Part shown: positions 10,775-19,985 of the stretch, piece after piece | How positions within the stretch are numbered: the first letter of the stretch is position 1 | Layout of the letters: each line of letters opens with the position of its first letter | NCBI RefSeq assembly: GCF_040438885.1 | Contig: NZ_CP159218.1 | Coordinates: 1,364,001-1,428,000, forward strand | Direction of reading: 5' to 3' | Length of the DNA: 64,000 nucleotides | From: Nakamurella sp. A5-74 | GTDB taxonomy: Bacteria > Actinomycetota > Actinomycetes > Mycobacteriales > Nakamurellaceae | The notes under the pieces: generated by a model | What the model was told of the DNA's origin: nothing | Database searches by the model: none | The model's input: only the letters and a program-made list of their open reading frames with translations | Program-made: the position numbers and the translations under genes

Positions 10775-11280
10775 TGGACCTCGCACCCGCAGGGGACGAG
10801 ATCGATTTGGCCGGGCAGCAGCCGTGGGGCATACTTGCATGGTTGCCCCGGACGGGGTGTGCACTGATTCGCGCCCGACGCAGTCTCCACTGCCGGTCTC
10901 GATCATCGACACACCCGACGGGATTCGAACCGCCTCTCGCAGGCGGGGCGGGCCGGCTCCGGGCGATGCAGGCGGGCTGATCGGGTCAACACCGATGCGG
11001 CCGCCGAACAAGACGGACACCACCGCGCGAGCGGAACGGTGACTCGTGCGGTTCGGACGTCCTGGACACGAGAACAGCGGCAGCGATGGAGTCAGGCGGC
11101 GCATGCGTGCGTCCCGGTCCGCCCGAGGGCGGACTGTGACCTGAGATCCGGACAGAGTCGGGTGTTTCTACGTGCCCGGCGCCTCCCGCCACGGCAGTTC
11201 AGCACGACCGACAGCACGACAGCAGCAGGACGGCACCGGCCTCGAGGTCAGTGCCCCCGACGATGAGAAGGACGGCAAGC
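10775..11280 (+). other. 506-bp non-coding region: S10 operon promoter and long leader
   Basis: No convincing gene is present. The left end holds a promoter (10807-10835). The rest would be a 5' leader of about 440 bases carrying hairpins, for example CCGCCT/AGGCGG with a CTCG-containing loop at 10930-10946. The rpsJ Shine-Dalgarno GAGAAGGA is at 11265-11272. A GGATTCGAACC motif at 10921 resembles an antisense tRNA T-loop, but no tRNA folds around it. Confidence 0.5.
10807..10835 (+). promoter_or_regulatory. Candidate S10 operon promoter
   Basis: A -35 TTGGCC at 10807-10812 and a -10 CATACT at 10830-10835 are separated by an ideal 17 bases. They lie 30-60 bases after the preceding stop codon. 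Transcription would begin near 10842, about 440 bases before rpsJ. Confidence 0.5.
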
Positions 11281-11586
11281 GTGGCCGGACAGAAGATCCG
11301 CATCAGGCTCAAGGCCTATGACCACGAAGCGATCGACGCCTCAGCGCGCAAGATCGTCGAGACGGTGACCCGAACGGGTGCCCGCGTGGTCGGCCCCGTG
11401 CCGCTGCCCACCGAGAAGAACGTGTACTGCGTCATCCGCTCGCCGCACAAGTACAAGGACTCGCGCGAGCACTTCGAGATGCGTACGCACAAGCGGCTCA
11501 TCGACATCCTCGATCCGACCCCGAAGACGGTCGACGCGCTGATGCGCATCGATCTGCCGGCATCGGTCGACGTCAACATCCAGTAG
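11281..11586 (+). CDS. rpsJ: 30S ribosomal protein S10
   Basis: S10 (NusE), 101 residues, is a head protein of the small subunit and also a partner of NusB in antitermination. The sequence from [18 protein letters not shown] through [26 protein letters not shown] is canonical. The GTG at 11281 is fixed by homology and a Shine-Dalgarno eight bases upstream; an upstream in-frame ATG at 11251 is not used in the family. It is first in the S10 segment and about 86 bases before rplC. Confidence 0.98.
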   Translation: MAGQKIRIRLKAYDHEAIDASARKIVETVTRTGARVVGPVPLPTEKNVYCVIRSPHKYKDSREHFEMRTHKRLIDILDPTPKTVDALMRIDLPASVDVNIQ

Positions 11587-11672
11587 GCACTGACCAGCGG
11601 TTCACGCCCCTGATCAGCACTTCTCGTGAAACCTCGGATGACAGCGTTCGAGGAGATGGGTTCGAAAACATC

Positions 11673-12341
11673 ATGGCCAACAATCTGAAGGGCATCCTGG
11701 GTCACAAGCTCGGGATGACGCAGGTGTTCGACGAGTCGAACCGGGTCGTCCCGGTGACCGTCGTCGCCGCGGGACCGGTCGTCGTCACCGCCGTGCGGAC
11801 GTCCGAGAAGGACGGCTACACCGGGGTGCAGTTCGCGTTCGGCGCGATCGACCCCCGCAAGGTCACCAAGCCGGTCGCCGGCCACTACGCGAAGGTCGGC
11901 GTCACGCCGCGTCGCCACCTGGTCGAGCTGCGCACCACCGACGTCGCCGGCTACGAGGTCGGCCAGGAGCTGACCATCGAGCAGGTGTTCGAGGCGGGCG
12001 CAGAGATCGACGTGACCGGCACGACCAAGGGCAAGGGCACCGCGGGTGTCATGAAGCGGCATGGCTTCAAGGGCCTCTCCAGCGGCCACGGCGTGCACCG
12101 CAAGCACCGCGCCCCCGGCTCCATCGGCGGCTGCTCCACCCCCGGCCGCGTCTTCAAGGGGATGCGGATGGCCGGTCGCATGGGCGCCGTCACCATCACC
12201 ACCCAGAACCTGACCATCCACGCCATCGACGCCGAGAAGGGTCTGCTGCTCATCAAGGGCGCAGTCCCCGGTGCCAAGGGTGGCGTCCTGATGATCAAGA
12301 GCGCAGTGAAGTCCGCTGCTGCCGGAAAGGTCGTTGCCTGA
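11673..12341 (+). CDS. rplC: 50S ribosomal protein L3
   Basis: L3, 222 residues, is an early-assembly protein near the peptidyl-transferase centre. [15 protein letters not shown] at the N-terminus and [25 protein letters not shown] in the central loop are diagnostic; the latter carries the glutamine/glycine-rich tip region. Its TGA shares a base with the rplD ATG (TGATG), indicating coupled translation. Confidence 0.98.
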   Translation: MANNLKGILGHKLGMTQVFDESNRVVPVTVVAAGPVVVTAVRTSEKDGYTGVQFAFGAIDPRKVTKPVAGHYAKVGVTPRRHLVELRTTDVAGYEVGQELTIEQVFEAGAEIDVTGTTKGKGTAGVMKRHGFKGLSSGHGVHRKHRAPGSIGGCSTPGRVFKGMRMAGRMGAVTITTQNLTIHAIDAEKGLLLIKGAVPGAKGGVLMIKSAVKSAAAGKVVA

Positions 12342-13024
12342 TGACCACCGTCCAGATCACCAGTCCGGCCGGCAAGGCCGACGGCTCGGTCGAACTGCCC
12401 GCCGAGATCTTCGATGTGCAGGCCAACGTGCCGCTGATGCACCAGGTCGTCGTCGCCCAGCTGGCTGCTGCCCGCCAGGGAACGCACTCGACCAAGACCC
12501 GCGCCGAGGTCCGCGGTGGTGGCGCCAAGCCGCACCGCCAGAAGGGCACCGGTCGCGCCCGCCAGGGCTCGACCCGCGCGCCGCAGTTCGTCGGCGGTGG
12601 CGTTGTGCACGGCCCGCGGCCGCACCTCTACCTGCAGCGCACCCCCAAGAAGATGAAGGCCGCTGCCCTGCGCGGCGCCCTCTCCGACCGGGCTCGCTCC
12701 GGAAACATCCACGTGCTGTCCTCGCTCGTCGAGGGCACTGCCCCGTCCACCAGCACCGCCCTCGCGGCGTTGGCTGCGGTCGCCACCAGCCGCAACGTGC
12801 TGGTTGTCATCGAGCGGACCGACGAGGCTGCCTGGAAGTCGCTGCGCAACGCACACACCGTGCACTTGATCAGCGCCGACCAGCTCAACACCTACGACGT
12901 CCTGATCTCCGACGACGTGGTCTTCACCAAGGCCGCGCTGGACGAGTTCCTGGCGTTCGCCCAGAAGACGCGGCCGGCGCAGAGCACCGACGCTGTTTCA
13001 GTCGAGAAGGAGTCCGGCAAGTGA
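12341..13024 (+). CDS. rplD: 50S ribosomal protein L4
   Basis: L4, 227 residues, has its globular domain on the subunit surface and a loop ([15 protein letters not shown] and [16 protein letters not shown]) lining the exit tunnel. In enterobacteria L4 autoregulates the S10 operon through the leader; whether the long leader here works that way is unknown. It overlaps rplC by one base and rplW by four. Confidence 0.98.
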   Translation: MTTVQITSPAGKADGSVELPAEIFDVQANVPLMHQVVVAQLAAARQGTHSTKTRAEVRGGGAKPHRQKGTGRARQGSTRAPQFVGGGVVHGPRPHLYLQRTPKKMKAAALRGALSDRARSGNIHVLSSLVEGTAPSTSTALAALAAVATSRNVLVVIERTDEAAWKSLRNAHTVHLISADQLNTYDVLISDDVVFTKAALDEFLAFAQKTRPAQSTDAVSVEKESGK

Positions 13025-13314
13025 TCGCCAATCCCCGCGACGTCATCCTGCGGCCGGTGGTCTCCGAGAAGAGCTACGGCCTGCTCGAGACCGGCCGGTA
13101 CACCTTCGAGGTGCACCCGGATGCGAACAAGACGCAGATCAAGATCGCCATCGAGCAGATCTTCGAGGTCACCGTCGTCTCGGTGAACACACTGAACCGC
13201 CAGGGCAAGCGCAAGCGCACCCGGGCCGGATTCGGCAAGCGGAAGTCGACCAAGCGCGCGATCGTCACGCTGTCCTCGGACAGCAAGCCGATCGAGATCT
13301 TCTCGGGCGCCTGA
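13021..13314 (+). CDS. rplW: 50S ribosomal protein L23
   Basis: L23, 97 residues, sits at the exit-tunnel rim where trigger factor and SRP dock. [18 protein letters not shown] and the basic loop [21 protein letters not shown] identify it. The GTG start overlaps the rplD stop as GTGA. Confidence 0.98.
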   Translation: MIANPRDVILRPVVSEKSYGLLETGRYTFEVHPDANKTQIKIAIEQIFEVTVVSVNTLNRQGKRKRTRAGFGKRKSTKRAIVTLSSDSKPIEIFSGA

Positions 13315-13337
13315 GCGCGGACAAGGACTGAACAGAC

Positions 13338-14177
13338 ATGGGTATCCGTAAGTACAAGCCGACGACCCCGGGTCGTCGCGGAGCCTCGGTGAGTGATTTC
13401 ACCGAGATCACCCGCGACACGCCGGAGAAGTCGCTCATCGCGCCGCTGCACAGCAAGGGTGGCCGCAACGTCCACGGACGGGTTACCGCCCGCCACCAGG
13501 GCGGCGGTCACAAGCGGGCATATCGGCTGATCGATTTCCGGCGGGCGGACAAGGACGGCGTGCCGGCCAAGGTCGCTCACATCGAGTACGACCCCAACCG
13601 CACCGCGCGCATCGCGTTGCTGCACTTCGCCGACGGCGACAAGCGCTACATCGTGGCGCCGAACCGTCTCGTGCAGGGTGCGACCGTCGAGACCGGCCCG
13701 CAGGCCGACATCAAGCCGGGCAACAACCTGCCGCTGCGCAACATCCCGGTCGGCACCGTGATCCACGCGATCGAGCTCCGCCCCGGTGGCGGCGCCAAGA
13801 TCGCCCGGTCTGCCGGCAGCAAGGTGCAGCTCGTCGCCAAGGACGGCCCCTACGCCCAGCTGCGGTTGCCCTCGGGCGAGATCCGCAACGTGGACGTCCG
13901 GTGCCGCGCCTCGATCGGTGAGGTCGGCAACGCCGAGCACTCCAACATCAACTGGGGCAAGGCCGGCCGGATGCGGTGGAAGGGCAAGCGCCCGTCCGTC
14001 CGAGGTGTCGCCATGAACCCGGTCGACCACCCGCACGGTGGTGGCGAGGGCAAGACCTCCGGTGGCCGTCACCCGGTCAACCCGGGTGGCAAGCCCGAGG
14101 GCCGCACCCGTCGCCCGAACAAGGCGAGCGACAAGCTCATCGTCCGCCGCCGCCGCAAGTCCGGAAAGAAGCGCTGA
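13338..14177 (+). CDS. rplB: 50S ribosomal protein L2
   Basis: L2, 279 residues, is a core protein required for subunit joining and peptidyl transfer. [32 protein letters not shown] and the C-terminal [14 protein letters not shown] (with the histidine near the active centre) are canonical. It lies 23 bases after rplW and is followed almost directly by rpsS. Confidence 0.99.
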   Translation: MGIRKYKPTTPGRRGASVSDFTEITRDTPEKSLIAPLHSKGGRNVHGRVTARHQGGGHKRAYRLIDFRRADKDGVPAKVAHIEYDPNRTARIALLHFADGDKRYIVAPNRLVQGATVETGPQADIKPGNNLPLRNIPVGTVIHAIELRPGGGAKIARSAGSKVQLVAKDGPYAQLRLPSGEIRNVDVRCRASIGEVGNAEHSNINWGKAGRMRWKGKRPSVRGVAMNPVDHPHGGGEGKTSGGRHPVNPGGKPEGRTRRPNKASDKLIVRRRRKSGKKR

Positions 14178-14179
14178 TC

Positions 14180-14461
14180 ATGCCCCGTTCACTGAAGAAG
14201 GGCCCGTTCATCGACGACCACCTCCTCAAGAAGGTGGATGTCGCCAACGACAAGGGCTCCAAGGCAGTCATCAAGACCTGGTCGCGCCGCAGCACGATCA
14301 TCCCCGACATGCTCGGGCACACGATCGCTGTCCACGACGGCCGCAAGCACGTCCCGGTGTTCGTCACCGAGTCGATGGTCGGTCACAAGCTCGGCGAGTT
14401 CGCCCCGACGCGTACCTTCCGGGGTCACGTCAAGGACGACCGTCGCGCCCGCCGCGGCTGA
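14180..14461 (+). CDS. rpsS: 30S ribosomal protein S19
   Basis: S19, 93 residues, is in the 30S head near the decoding region. [19 protein letters not shown] and [16 protein letters not shown] are canonical. The ATG starts two bases after the rplB stop. Confidence 0.98.
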   Translation: MPRSLKKGPFIDDHLLKKVDVANDKGSKAVIKTWSRRSTIIPDMLGHTIAVHDGRKHVPVFVTESMVGHKLGEFAPTRTFRGHVKDDRRARRG

Positions 14462-14501
14462 TCCCGCACAGCACAAGACTTCTACAGAGAAGGAATCGAG
14501 A

Positions 14502-14945
14502 ATGAATCCGAAGGCTGCACAGGCAACGCAGTTGCCGCGCGCCCGGGCTCAGGCACGCTTCGTGCGGACGACGCCGATGAAGGCCCGGCGGGTCATCGAC
14601 CTGGTCCGTGGTCGGTCGACGACCGACGCGCTGGCGATCCTGAGGTACGCCCCGCAGGCTGCTGCCGAGATCGTGGCCAAGGTCGTCGCCTCCGCGGTGG
14701 CCAACGCCGAGAACAACCTGGGACTCGACCGCGAGGCACTGGTCATCGAGACCGCCTACGCGGACGAGGGGCCGACGCTCAAGCGTTTCCAGCCCCGCGC
14801 CCAGGGTCGTGCGTTCCGCATCCGCAAGCGCACCTGCCACATCACCATCGAGGTCGTCGAGGTCAAGACCGAGGCGGGCCGGGAATCCGGCCGCTCGCGT
14901 CGCACCGCCGGCAGCCGCACCAGCACGAAGGGGAGTGCGTCCTAG
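14502..14945 (+). CDS. rplV: 50S ribosomal protein L22
   Basis: L22, 147 residues, contributes a beta-hairpin to the exit tunnel, a known site of macrolide-resistance changes. [21 protein letters not shown] and the hairpin [20 protein letters not shown] are clear. About 25 extra Arg/Ser/Thr-rich C-terminal residues extend the bacterial core. An AGAGAAGGAA Shine-Dalgarno precedes the ATG at 14502. Its TAG shares a base with the rpsC GTG. Confidence 0.98.
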   Translation: MNPKAAQATQLPRARAQARFVRTTPMKARRVIDLVRGRSTTDALAILRYAPQAAAEIVAKVVASAVANAENNLGLDREALVIETAYADEGPTLKRFQPRAQGRAFRIRKRTCHITIEVVEVKTEAGRESGRSRRTAGSRTSTKGSAS

Positions 14946-15787
14946 TGGGCCAGAAAGTCAACCCGCACGGGTTCCGATTGGGCATCACGACCGACTGGAC
15001 GTCCCGTTGGTATGCGGACAAGGCCTATGCCGAGTACGTGGCTGAGGATGTCGCCATCCGCAAGCTCATGGACAAGGGCATGGAACGCGCCGGCATCGCG
15101 AAGGTGGAGATCGAGCGCACCCGTGACCGGGTCCGCGTCGACATCCACACCGCGCGTCCGGGCATCGTCATCGGCCGCCGCGGCGCCGAGGCCGATCGTC
15201 TGCGTGGCCAGCTGGAGAAGCTCACCGGCAAGCAGGTGCAGCTGAACATCCTCGAGGTGCGCAACCCCGAGAGCAATGCCCAGCTCGTTGCCCAGGGTGT
15301 GGCCGAGCAGCTGTCGAACCGCGTGTCGTTCCGTCGCGCCATGCGCAAGTCGATGCAGTCCGCGCAGCGCTCCGGGTCCGTCAAGGGCATCCGGATCCAG
15401 TGTGCGGGTCGCCTCGGTGGCGCCGAGATGAGCCGGTCCGAGTTCTACCGCGAGGGTCGCGTCCCGCTGCACACGCTGCGTGCCGACATCGACTACGGCT
15501 TCTTCGAGGCCAAGACCACCTTCGGCCGCATCGGCGTCAAGGTGTGGATCTACAAGGGTGACAAGACCGGTTCTCTCGCCGAGCAGAAGGCCGCTGAAGC
15601 GGCTGCTGCCCAGCGACCGGGCTCCGGCCCGCGTACCGGAGCACCGGCGGCGGATCGCCCGCGTCGTCGCGGCGGCTCCGCCGGTACCACCCCGACCTCC
15701 ACCGACGCCTCGCGTGCAGCCGATTCCGCTCCCGCGGCCGACGAGGCCGCACCTGCAGTCCCGGCAACCGCCGGATCGGAGGCCTGA
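14945..15787 (+). CDS. rpsC: 30S ribosomal protein S3
   Basis: S3, 280 residues, forms the mRNA entry channel with S4 and S5. [13 protein letters not shown], the KH domain around [14 protein letters not shown], and the C-terminal domain with [12 protein letters not shown] are canonical. From about residue 215 the protein continues as an Ala/Pro/Arg-rich tail typical of actinobacterial S3. The GTG overlaps the rplV stop by one base (TAGTG). Confidence 0.98.
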   Translation: MGQKVNPHGFRLGITTDWTSRWYADKAYAEYVAEDVAIRKLMDKGMERAGIAKVEIERTRDRVRVDIHTARPGIVIGRRGAEADRLRGQLEKLTGKQVQLNILEVRNPESNAQLVAQGVAEQLSNRVSFRRAMRKSMQSAQRSGSVKGIRIQCAGRLGGAEMSRSEFYREGRVPLHTLRADIDYGFFEAKTTFGRIGVKVWIYKGDKTGSLAEQKAAEAAAAQRPGSGPRTGAPAADRPRRRGGSAGTTPTSTDASRAADSAPAADEAAPAVPATAGSEA

Positions 15788-15792
15788 GCACC

Positions 15793-16209
15793 ATGTTGAT
15801 CCCCCGCAGGGTCAAGCACCGTAAGCAGCACCGTCCGCACCGGACGGGGTTCGCGACCGGTGGCACCGCAGTGACCTTCGGCGAGTACGGCATCCAGGCC
15901 CTGGAGCCCGCCTACGTCACCAACCGGCAGATCGAGTCCGCTCGTATCGCCATCAACCGGCACATCAAGCGTGGCGGCAAGGTCTGGATCAACGTCTTCC
16001 CGGACCGTCCGCTCACCAAGAAGCCCGCCGAGGTCCGGATGGGTTCCGGTAAGGGATCCCCGGAGTGGTGGGTCGCCAACGTCAAGCCAGGCCGGGTCAT
16101 CTTCGAGATGAGCTACCCGACCGAGGCGATCGCCCGTGAGGCGCTGCGTCGTGCAATCCACAAGTTGCCGATGAAGTGTCGCATCGTTACCCGTGAAGGC
16201 AGTGAGTGA
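15793..16209 (+). CDS. rplP: 50S ribosomal protein L16
   Basis: L16, 138 residues, contacts the A-site tRNA and 5S r[37 protein letters not shown] and [19 protein letters not shown] identify it. Its TGA shares the A with the rpmC ATG. Confidence 0.98.
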   Translation: MLIPRRVKHRKQHRPHRTGFATGGTAVTFGEYGIQALEPAYVTNRQIESARIAINRHIKRGGKVWINVFPDRPLTKKPAEVRMGSGKGSPEWWVANVKPGRVIFEMSYPTEAIAREALRRAIHKLPMKCRIVTREGSE

Positions 16210-16592
16210 TGGCAGACAAGACCGCTGACAAGACCGCCGACGACACCGTTGCGGTGACCGTCGACGAGAAGAAGGCTGCCAAGGCGGCGAAGGCCCCCAA
16301 GGCTTCCAAGGCTGACAAGAAGGCCGACGCCAAACCCGCCGAGACCACCGTGGTGGTCCGCGAGTCCGCCGCCGACCAGCTCCGTGAGCTGTCCGGTGAC
16401 GAAATGCTTTCTCGTCTGCTCGAAGCCAAGGAGGAGCTGTTCAACCTCCGCTTCCAGCTGGCCACCGGCCAGATGGACAACAACCGCCGGCTCCGTACGA
16501 TCCGGCACGACATCGCCCGGGTGTACACCGTCATGCGTGAGCGCGAGCTCGGCCTGTCGGTCGGCCCGGACTCCGAGGAAGGCGCCGCATGA
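16209..16592 (+). CDS. rpmC: 50S ribosomal protein L29 with long Lys/Ala-rich N-terminal extension
   Basis: L29 lies at the tunnel exit beside L23. The canonical two-helix core is residues from about 52 to 115, including [19 protein letters not shown] and [19 protein letters not shown]. It is preceded by about 50 residues rich in Lys, Ala, Asp and Thr, so the protein is 127 residues against a usual 60-80. The ATG at 16209 overlaps rplP by one base; no internal start has a better Shine-Dalgarno, so the extension appears to be translated. The overlap with rpsQ is ATGA. Confidence 0.95.
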   Translation: MADKTADKTADDTVAVTVDEKKAAKAAKAPKASKADKKADAKPAETTVVVRESAADQLRELSGDEMLSRLLEAKEELFNLRFQLATGQMDNNRRLRTIRHDIARVYTVMRERELGLSVGPDSEEGAA

Positions 16593-16900
16593 GCGAGCCC
16601 ACCGCTGCTCCGGCAGCCGAAGAGACTGACCCGCAGGCTGCGGCTGCTGCCCGCGGCGAGCGCAAGACCCGTGAGGGTTACGTCGTCTCGGACAAGATGG
16701 AGAAGACCATCGTCGTCGAGTTGGAGGACCGGGTGAAGCACCCGCGCTACTCCAAGGTCATCCGTCGCACCAGCAAGGTCAAGGCGCACGACGAGCAGGG
16801 CACCGCAGGTGTCGGCGACCGCGTGCTGCTGGCCGAGACCCGGCCGCTGTCCGCCACCAAGCGCTGGCGGCTCGTCGAGGTGCTGGAGAAGGCCAAGTAG
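16589..16900 (+). CDS. rpsQ: 30S ribosomal protein S17
   Basis: S17, 103 residues, is a primary 16S rRNA-binding OB-fold protein. The core [25 protein letters not shown] through [20 protein letters not shown] is canonical. An acidic/alanine-rich N-terminal extension of about 28 residues precedes it, as in other actinobacteria. It is the last gene of the S10 segment, followed by a terminator at 16929. Confidence 0.97.
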   Translation: MSEPTAAPAAEETDPQAAAAARGERKTREGYVVSDKMEKTIVVELEDRVKHPRYSKVIRRTSKVKAHDEQGTAGVGDRVLLAETRPLSATKRWRLVEVLEKAK

Positions 16901-16928
16901 GCCTGCTTCGCCCTCATCGCTCCACCCG

Positions 16929-16961
16929 AACGCCCCGTCCCGGTCCGCCGGACGGGGCGTT
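16929..16961 (+). terminator. S10-segment terminator after rpsQ
   Basis: The arms AACGCCCCGTC and GACGGGGCGTT are perfectly complementary over 11 bp with a short loop that can pair further. It begins 29 bases after the rpsQ stop and physically ends the S10 segment. Confidence 0.85.
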
Positions 16962-16970
16962 CGTCGTCCC

Positions 16971-17095
16971 CCACGGTCGCGGTACTGGCGGTCGTTTGCC
17001 CCCTATGTTCGCGGTAGTGGCGGTCGTTTGCCACTCACGTTCGCGGTCCTGATGGTCGTTTGCCACTCACGATCGCGGTGCTGGCGGTCGCCACC
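16971..17095. repeat. Four-copy 32-bp intergenic tandem repeat
   Basis: The copies are 16971-17000, 17001-17032, 17033-17064 and 17065-17095. The shared core is TCGCGGT-nn-TGGCGGTCGT followed by TTGCC. The first and last copies are slightly diverged or trimmed. There are no unique spacers, so this is not a CRISPR. The array fills the gap between the rpsQ terminator and the galM promoter. Confidence 0.85.
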
Positions 17096-17124
17096 CGCGG
17101 GCGGACACGTCCAGGGGCTGCTGG

Positions 17125-17130
17125 CACACT
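17125..17130 (+). promoter_or_regulatory. -10 hexamer CACACT, leaderless start of galM
   Basis: CACACT is followed by seven bases and the ATG at 17138. It is the same hexamer as in front of mshA-mshB. Confidence 0.45.
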
Positions 17131-17137
17131 CGGACGG

Positions 17138-18157
17138 ATGCACAGCGTCGAGCTCGTCAGCGGGTCCCTGGCCGTCACGATCATCGACCACGGCGCGCGC
17201 ATCGCCTCCGTGCACACCCCTGACCGGAACGGGAATTCCGGCGAGGTGACGCTCGGGTTCGACGACGAGCAGGGCTGGCTCGAGGACGGTGACTTCCTCG
17301 GGGCCACTATCGGCCGGATCGCCAACCGCGTCGACGGTGCCCGGTTCACCGTCGACGGCCGCGAGTACCGGATCACCCCGAACGAGGGCGAGCACGCGCT
17401 GCACGGCGGACCGCAGGGATTCGACAAGCAGACGTTTGCTCTCTCGGCCGTCGAGACGTCGGAGGACGGTGCGCAGAGCCTGACGGCGACCCGGCGCAAT
17501 CCGGACGGCGAGATGGGCTTCCCCGGCAACCTCGATGTGACCGTCACCTACACGGTTGTCGCCAGCGCCCTCACGATCGAGATGAGCGCCGTCACCGATG
17601 CGCCGACGCCGGTGTCGCTGACGAACCACACCTACTGGAATCTGGCCGGCCGGCCCTGCTCGATCGAGGAGCATGTGTTCCGGGTCGACGCCGACAGTGT
17701 TCTACCGGTCCGTGCGGACCTGATCCCCACGGGTGGGATCGACCGGGTCGAAGGCACACCGTTCGACCTGCGGGAGCCGGTGAGGATCGGCGAACAGCTG
17801 CACACCCGGTCGGCCCAGACTGGCATCACCCGTGGCATCGACCACGACTACCTGCTGCGGGACCGCACCGATCGTCGCAGCACGCCGGTCGCCCGGGTGG
17901 TCGAGCCGGTCAGCGGCCGGACGATGACGATGTGCACAGACCAGGACAGCCTGCAGGTCTACACGGGCAACTTCCTGGACGGCAGCAAGCCGCTGCGCGA
18001 CGGGGTGACGGCCCGGCAGGGCGGAGCGTTCTGTCTGGAGCCACAGGCGCATCCGAATGCGGTAAACGGCGGTGCGGACGATGCGGCCAGGGGAATCCTG
18101 CGACCGGGGAACACCTACCGCTGGTGGACGCGCATCGAGTTCGGCGTCGAGGGCTGA
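17138..18157 (+). CDS. galM: Aldose 1-epimerase (galactose mutarotase)
   Basis: GalM interconverts the alpha and beta anomers of aldoses. The 339-residue product carries NRVDGARF, the LHGGPQGFDKQ loop, the catalytic histidine in LTNHTYWNLAG and the catalytic glutamate in FCLEPQAHPNAVN. The open frame extends back to 17060 into the tandem repeat, but the ATG at 17138 matches the family N-terminus and lies seven bases after a -10 hexamer. It stands alone; no other Leloir genes are adjacent. Confidence 0.92.
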   Translation: MHSVELVSGSLAVTIIDHGARIASVHTPDRNGNSGEVTLGFDDEQGWLEDGDFLGATIGRIANRVDGARFTVDGREYRITPNEGEHALHGGPQGFDKQTFALSAVETSEDGAQSLTATRRNPDGEMGFPGNLDVTVTYTVVASALTIEMSAVTDAPTPVSLTNHTYWNLAGRPCSIEEHVFRVDADSVLPVRADLIPTGGIDRVEGTPFDLREPVRIGEQLHTRSAQTGITRGIDHDYLLRDRTDRRSTPVARVVEPVSGRTMTMCTDQDSLQVYTGNFLDGSKPLRDGVTARQGGAFCLEPQAHPNAVNGGADDAARGILRPGNTYRWWTRIEFGVEG

Positions 18158-18194
18158 TCGTGGCGGACGACGACAGCTCCGGCCGGTGGGTTGA

Positions 18195-18962
18195 TCAGGC
18201 GGTGAGCATGGCGTTCGATGCCGACCGCCGGCGACCACGGATCGCCCAGACGCCCAGGGCCACCACCGAGGCCACCTCGAAGCCGACGATTCCGCGCTCC
18301 ACGAGACCCAGCGGGATCACGCGCCACCAGGATGCATCCGCCACAGCGCCGTAGAGGATCGCGCCGACCAGCATCGTCAGGAACGCCAGAGTGCCGATGT
18401 TGAGCCACCAGGCAGCGCCCGCAGCGCGGGATGCGCGCCGTTCGCGGCGCCGGACGACGAACAGCACGGCCAGCGGGATCGACAGGAAGGCCACCATACT
18501 GGCCAACCGGTGGATCGATCCCGACGACGACGGGCCGACGGCCCAGTTGTGCTTGGGGAACGCCACCACGCCGAGGAGGCCGACGACCCAGGCAGCCAGC
18601 AGCACCGCACCGGCGGATCGCCGGCGCAGCAGGCCGGAGCGGACCAGCCCGACGACCAGCGCCGCCGAGCCGACAGCGAGCCCGAGCACCGCGAGGTTGA
18701 ACACCCACGAACCGGAGCTGTAGACGTACTCGGAGATCGTGGACGCGCGGAGCTCGCGGCCCCGCACCGTGTCGCTGCCGATCGTGGCATCCAGCCCGAG
18801 GATGCCGACCGCGGCGATGACGGCGCCGAGGATCGCGAGTGCCCCCCAGACCGGTTCACCGATCGATCCGACCCGGGCGTCGTCGAGGCGCGGATCGGGC
18901 CGGGACCCGGAGCCGGCGGTCGCGACGCGGCCGAGTGCCGCAGCGGGGATGGTGTCGGACAT
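18195..18962 (-). CDS. DUF998-family integral membrane protein
   Basis: The 255-residue protein has about six hydrophobic segments (for example WGALAILGAVIAAVGILGL and LAAWVVGLLGVVAFPKHN) and the conserved WVFNLAVLGL and SIHRLASMVAFL segments of DUF998. It has no known catalytic motif and the function of the family is unknown. The ATG at 18962 is preceded by TAATCT at a six-base distance. It converges with galM and diverges from the next gene. Confidence 0.8.
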   Translation of the reverse strand: MSDTIPAAALGRVATAGSGSRPDPRLDDARVGSIGEPVWGALAILGAVIAAVGILGLDATIGSDTVRGRELRASTISEYVYSSGSWVFNLAVLGLAVGSAALVVGLVRSGLLRRRSAGAVLLAAWVVGLLGVVAFPKHNWAVGPSSSGSIHRLASMVAFLSIPLAVLFVVRRRERRASRAAGAAWWLNIGTLAFLTMLVGAILYGAVADASWWRVIPLGLVERGIVGFEVASVVALGVWAIRGRRRSASNAMLTA

Positions 18963-18968
18963 CGCCCC

Positions 18969-18974
18969 AGATTA
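18969..18974 (-). promoter_or_regulatory. -10 hexamer TAATCT, leaderless start of DUF998 gene
   Basis: On the minus strand TAATCT precedes the ATG at 18962 by six bases. It is one of the closest matches to TAnnnT in the window. Confidence 0.55.
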
Positions 18975-19066
18975 GAGCCGCTCCCTGGGAGCCTGCTGAG
19001 AACGGCAGCGGACCGGGATGAACGCCGACGAGGTCCTGACGGATGCATCGATCGGCGCGCGAAGGG

Positions 19067-19072
19067 CACTGT
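19067..19072 (+). promoter_or_regulatory. -10 hexamer CACTGT, leaderless start of MpaB-like gene
   Basis: CACTGT is followed by six bases and the GTG at 19079. It favours that start over the upstream in-frame ATG at 19043. Confidence 0.4.
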
Positions 19073-19078
19073 GGTGGG

Positions 19079-19978
19079 GTGACCCCCGACATCCTGGCCC
19101 CGCTCGCCCCGCTGCGCCGTGCGCTGGCGAAGTCCTTGCGTGATCGCGTCGCCGGCGCGGACGCCGAAGAGCGCGCTCGGACGATCTGGGGATCCGCGGG
19201 CCCGCGGTGGTTCACTCCCGAGGATCCGATCTGGCGGGTGCACGCCGACGCGTCGATGTTCGTCGGGGGAGTGCGCGCACTGTTGCTGCAGTCGTTGCAT
19301 CCGTTGGCGATGGCCGGGGTGGCCGGGCACTCGGGATTCCGCGGTGATCCGTGGGGACGGCTGGAGCGCACGAGCCGCTTCCTGGCCACCACCACGTTCG
19401 GCATCATCGCGCATGCCGAGGCCGAGATCGCCAAGGTGACCGGAGTCCATCGCGCGGTGGTGGGCCGGGCCGACGACGGTCGTCCCTACTCAGCGAACGA
19501 TCCGCACCTGCTGGAATGGGTGCACATCGCCGAGGTGGATTCGTTCCTGTGCACCTACCAGCAGTTCGGCGGGACGGCTCTGACGGCGGCAGAAGCCGAC
19601 CGGTACGTCGAGCAGAGCGCGATCGTTGCCGGCAAGCTCGGCGTGCGGAACCCGCCGACGACGGTGGCCCAGCTGCACGCGCGGATGGCGGCCTACCGGC
19701 CGGAGCTCCGGGCCACCGCCGCCTGTCGGGACGCAGCCAAGTTCCTGCTGCTGGATCCGCCGCTGCCGGTCGCCTCGCGACCCGGTTACGGACTGTTGGC
19801 CGCCGGCGCCATCGCCACGCTGCCCGGCTGGGCGCGTCGCGAGCTGCGGCTGCCGCCTCCGATGGTGCTGTGGGACGCGCCCGGTCGACTGCTGGGCAGG
19901 GTCGGTGCCGGCGTCGTGCGCTGGGCGATGAGCGATCCGTCGGTGGCGAACCGCCGGGAACCTGGCACCGCCGCCTGA
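19079..19978 (+). CDS. Oxygenase MpaB family / DUF2236 protein
   Basis: The 299-residue protein has the DUF2236 (latex-clearing-protein/MpaB-like) layout. It starts with RTIWGSAGPRWFTPEDPIWRVHAD, then LLLQSLHPLAMAGVAGHSGFRGDPWGRL with its conserved histidines, then HLLEWVHIAEVDSF. Family members bind b-heme or act as oxygenases, but the substrate here cannot be inferred. The GTG at 19079 is chosen over the ATG at 19043 because conserved sequence begins right after it and a -10 hexamer is correctly spaced. It is monocistronic and converges with the next gene. Confidence 0.83.
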   Translation: MTPDILAPLAPLRRALAKSLRDRVAGADAEERARTIWGSAGPRWFTPEDPIWRVHADASMFVGGVRALLLQSLHPLAMAGVAGHSGFRGDPWGRLERTSRFLATTTFGIIAHAEAEIAKVTGVHRAVVGRADDGRPYSANDPHLLEWVHIAEVDSFLCTYQQFGGTALTAAEADRYVEQSAIVAGKLGVRNPPTTVAQLHARMAAYRPELRATAACRDAAKFLLLDPPLPVASRPGYGLLAAGAIATLPGWARRELRLPPPMVLWDAPGRLLGRVGAGVVRWAMSDPSVANRREPGTAA

Positions 19979-19985
19979 CTGCGGC

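Noticed and set aside
10915-10990. Possible tRNA on the minus strand, because GGTTCGAATCC appears as a T-loop-like motif
   Set aside because: The would-be T stem has only two good pairs and no D arm, anticodon arm or acceptor stem can be folded around it.
16971-17095. CRISPR-like array
   Set aside because: The 32-bp units are contiguous with no spacers, they diverge from each other, and no cas genes are nearby.
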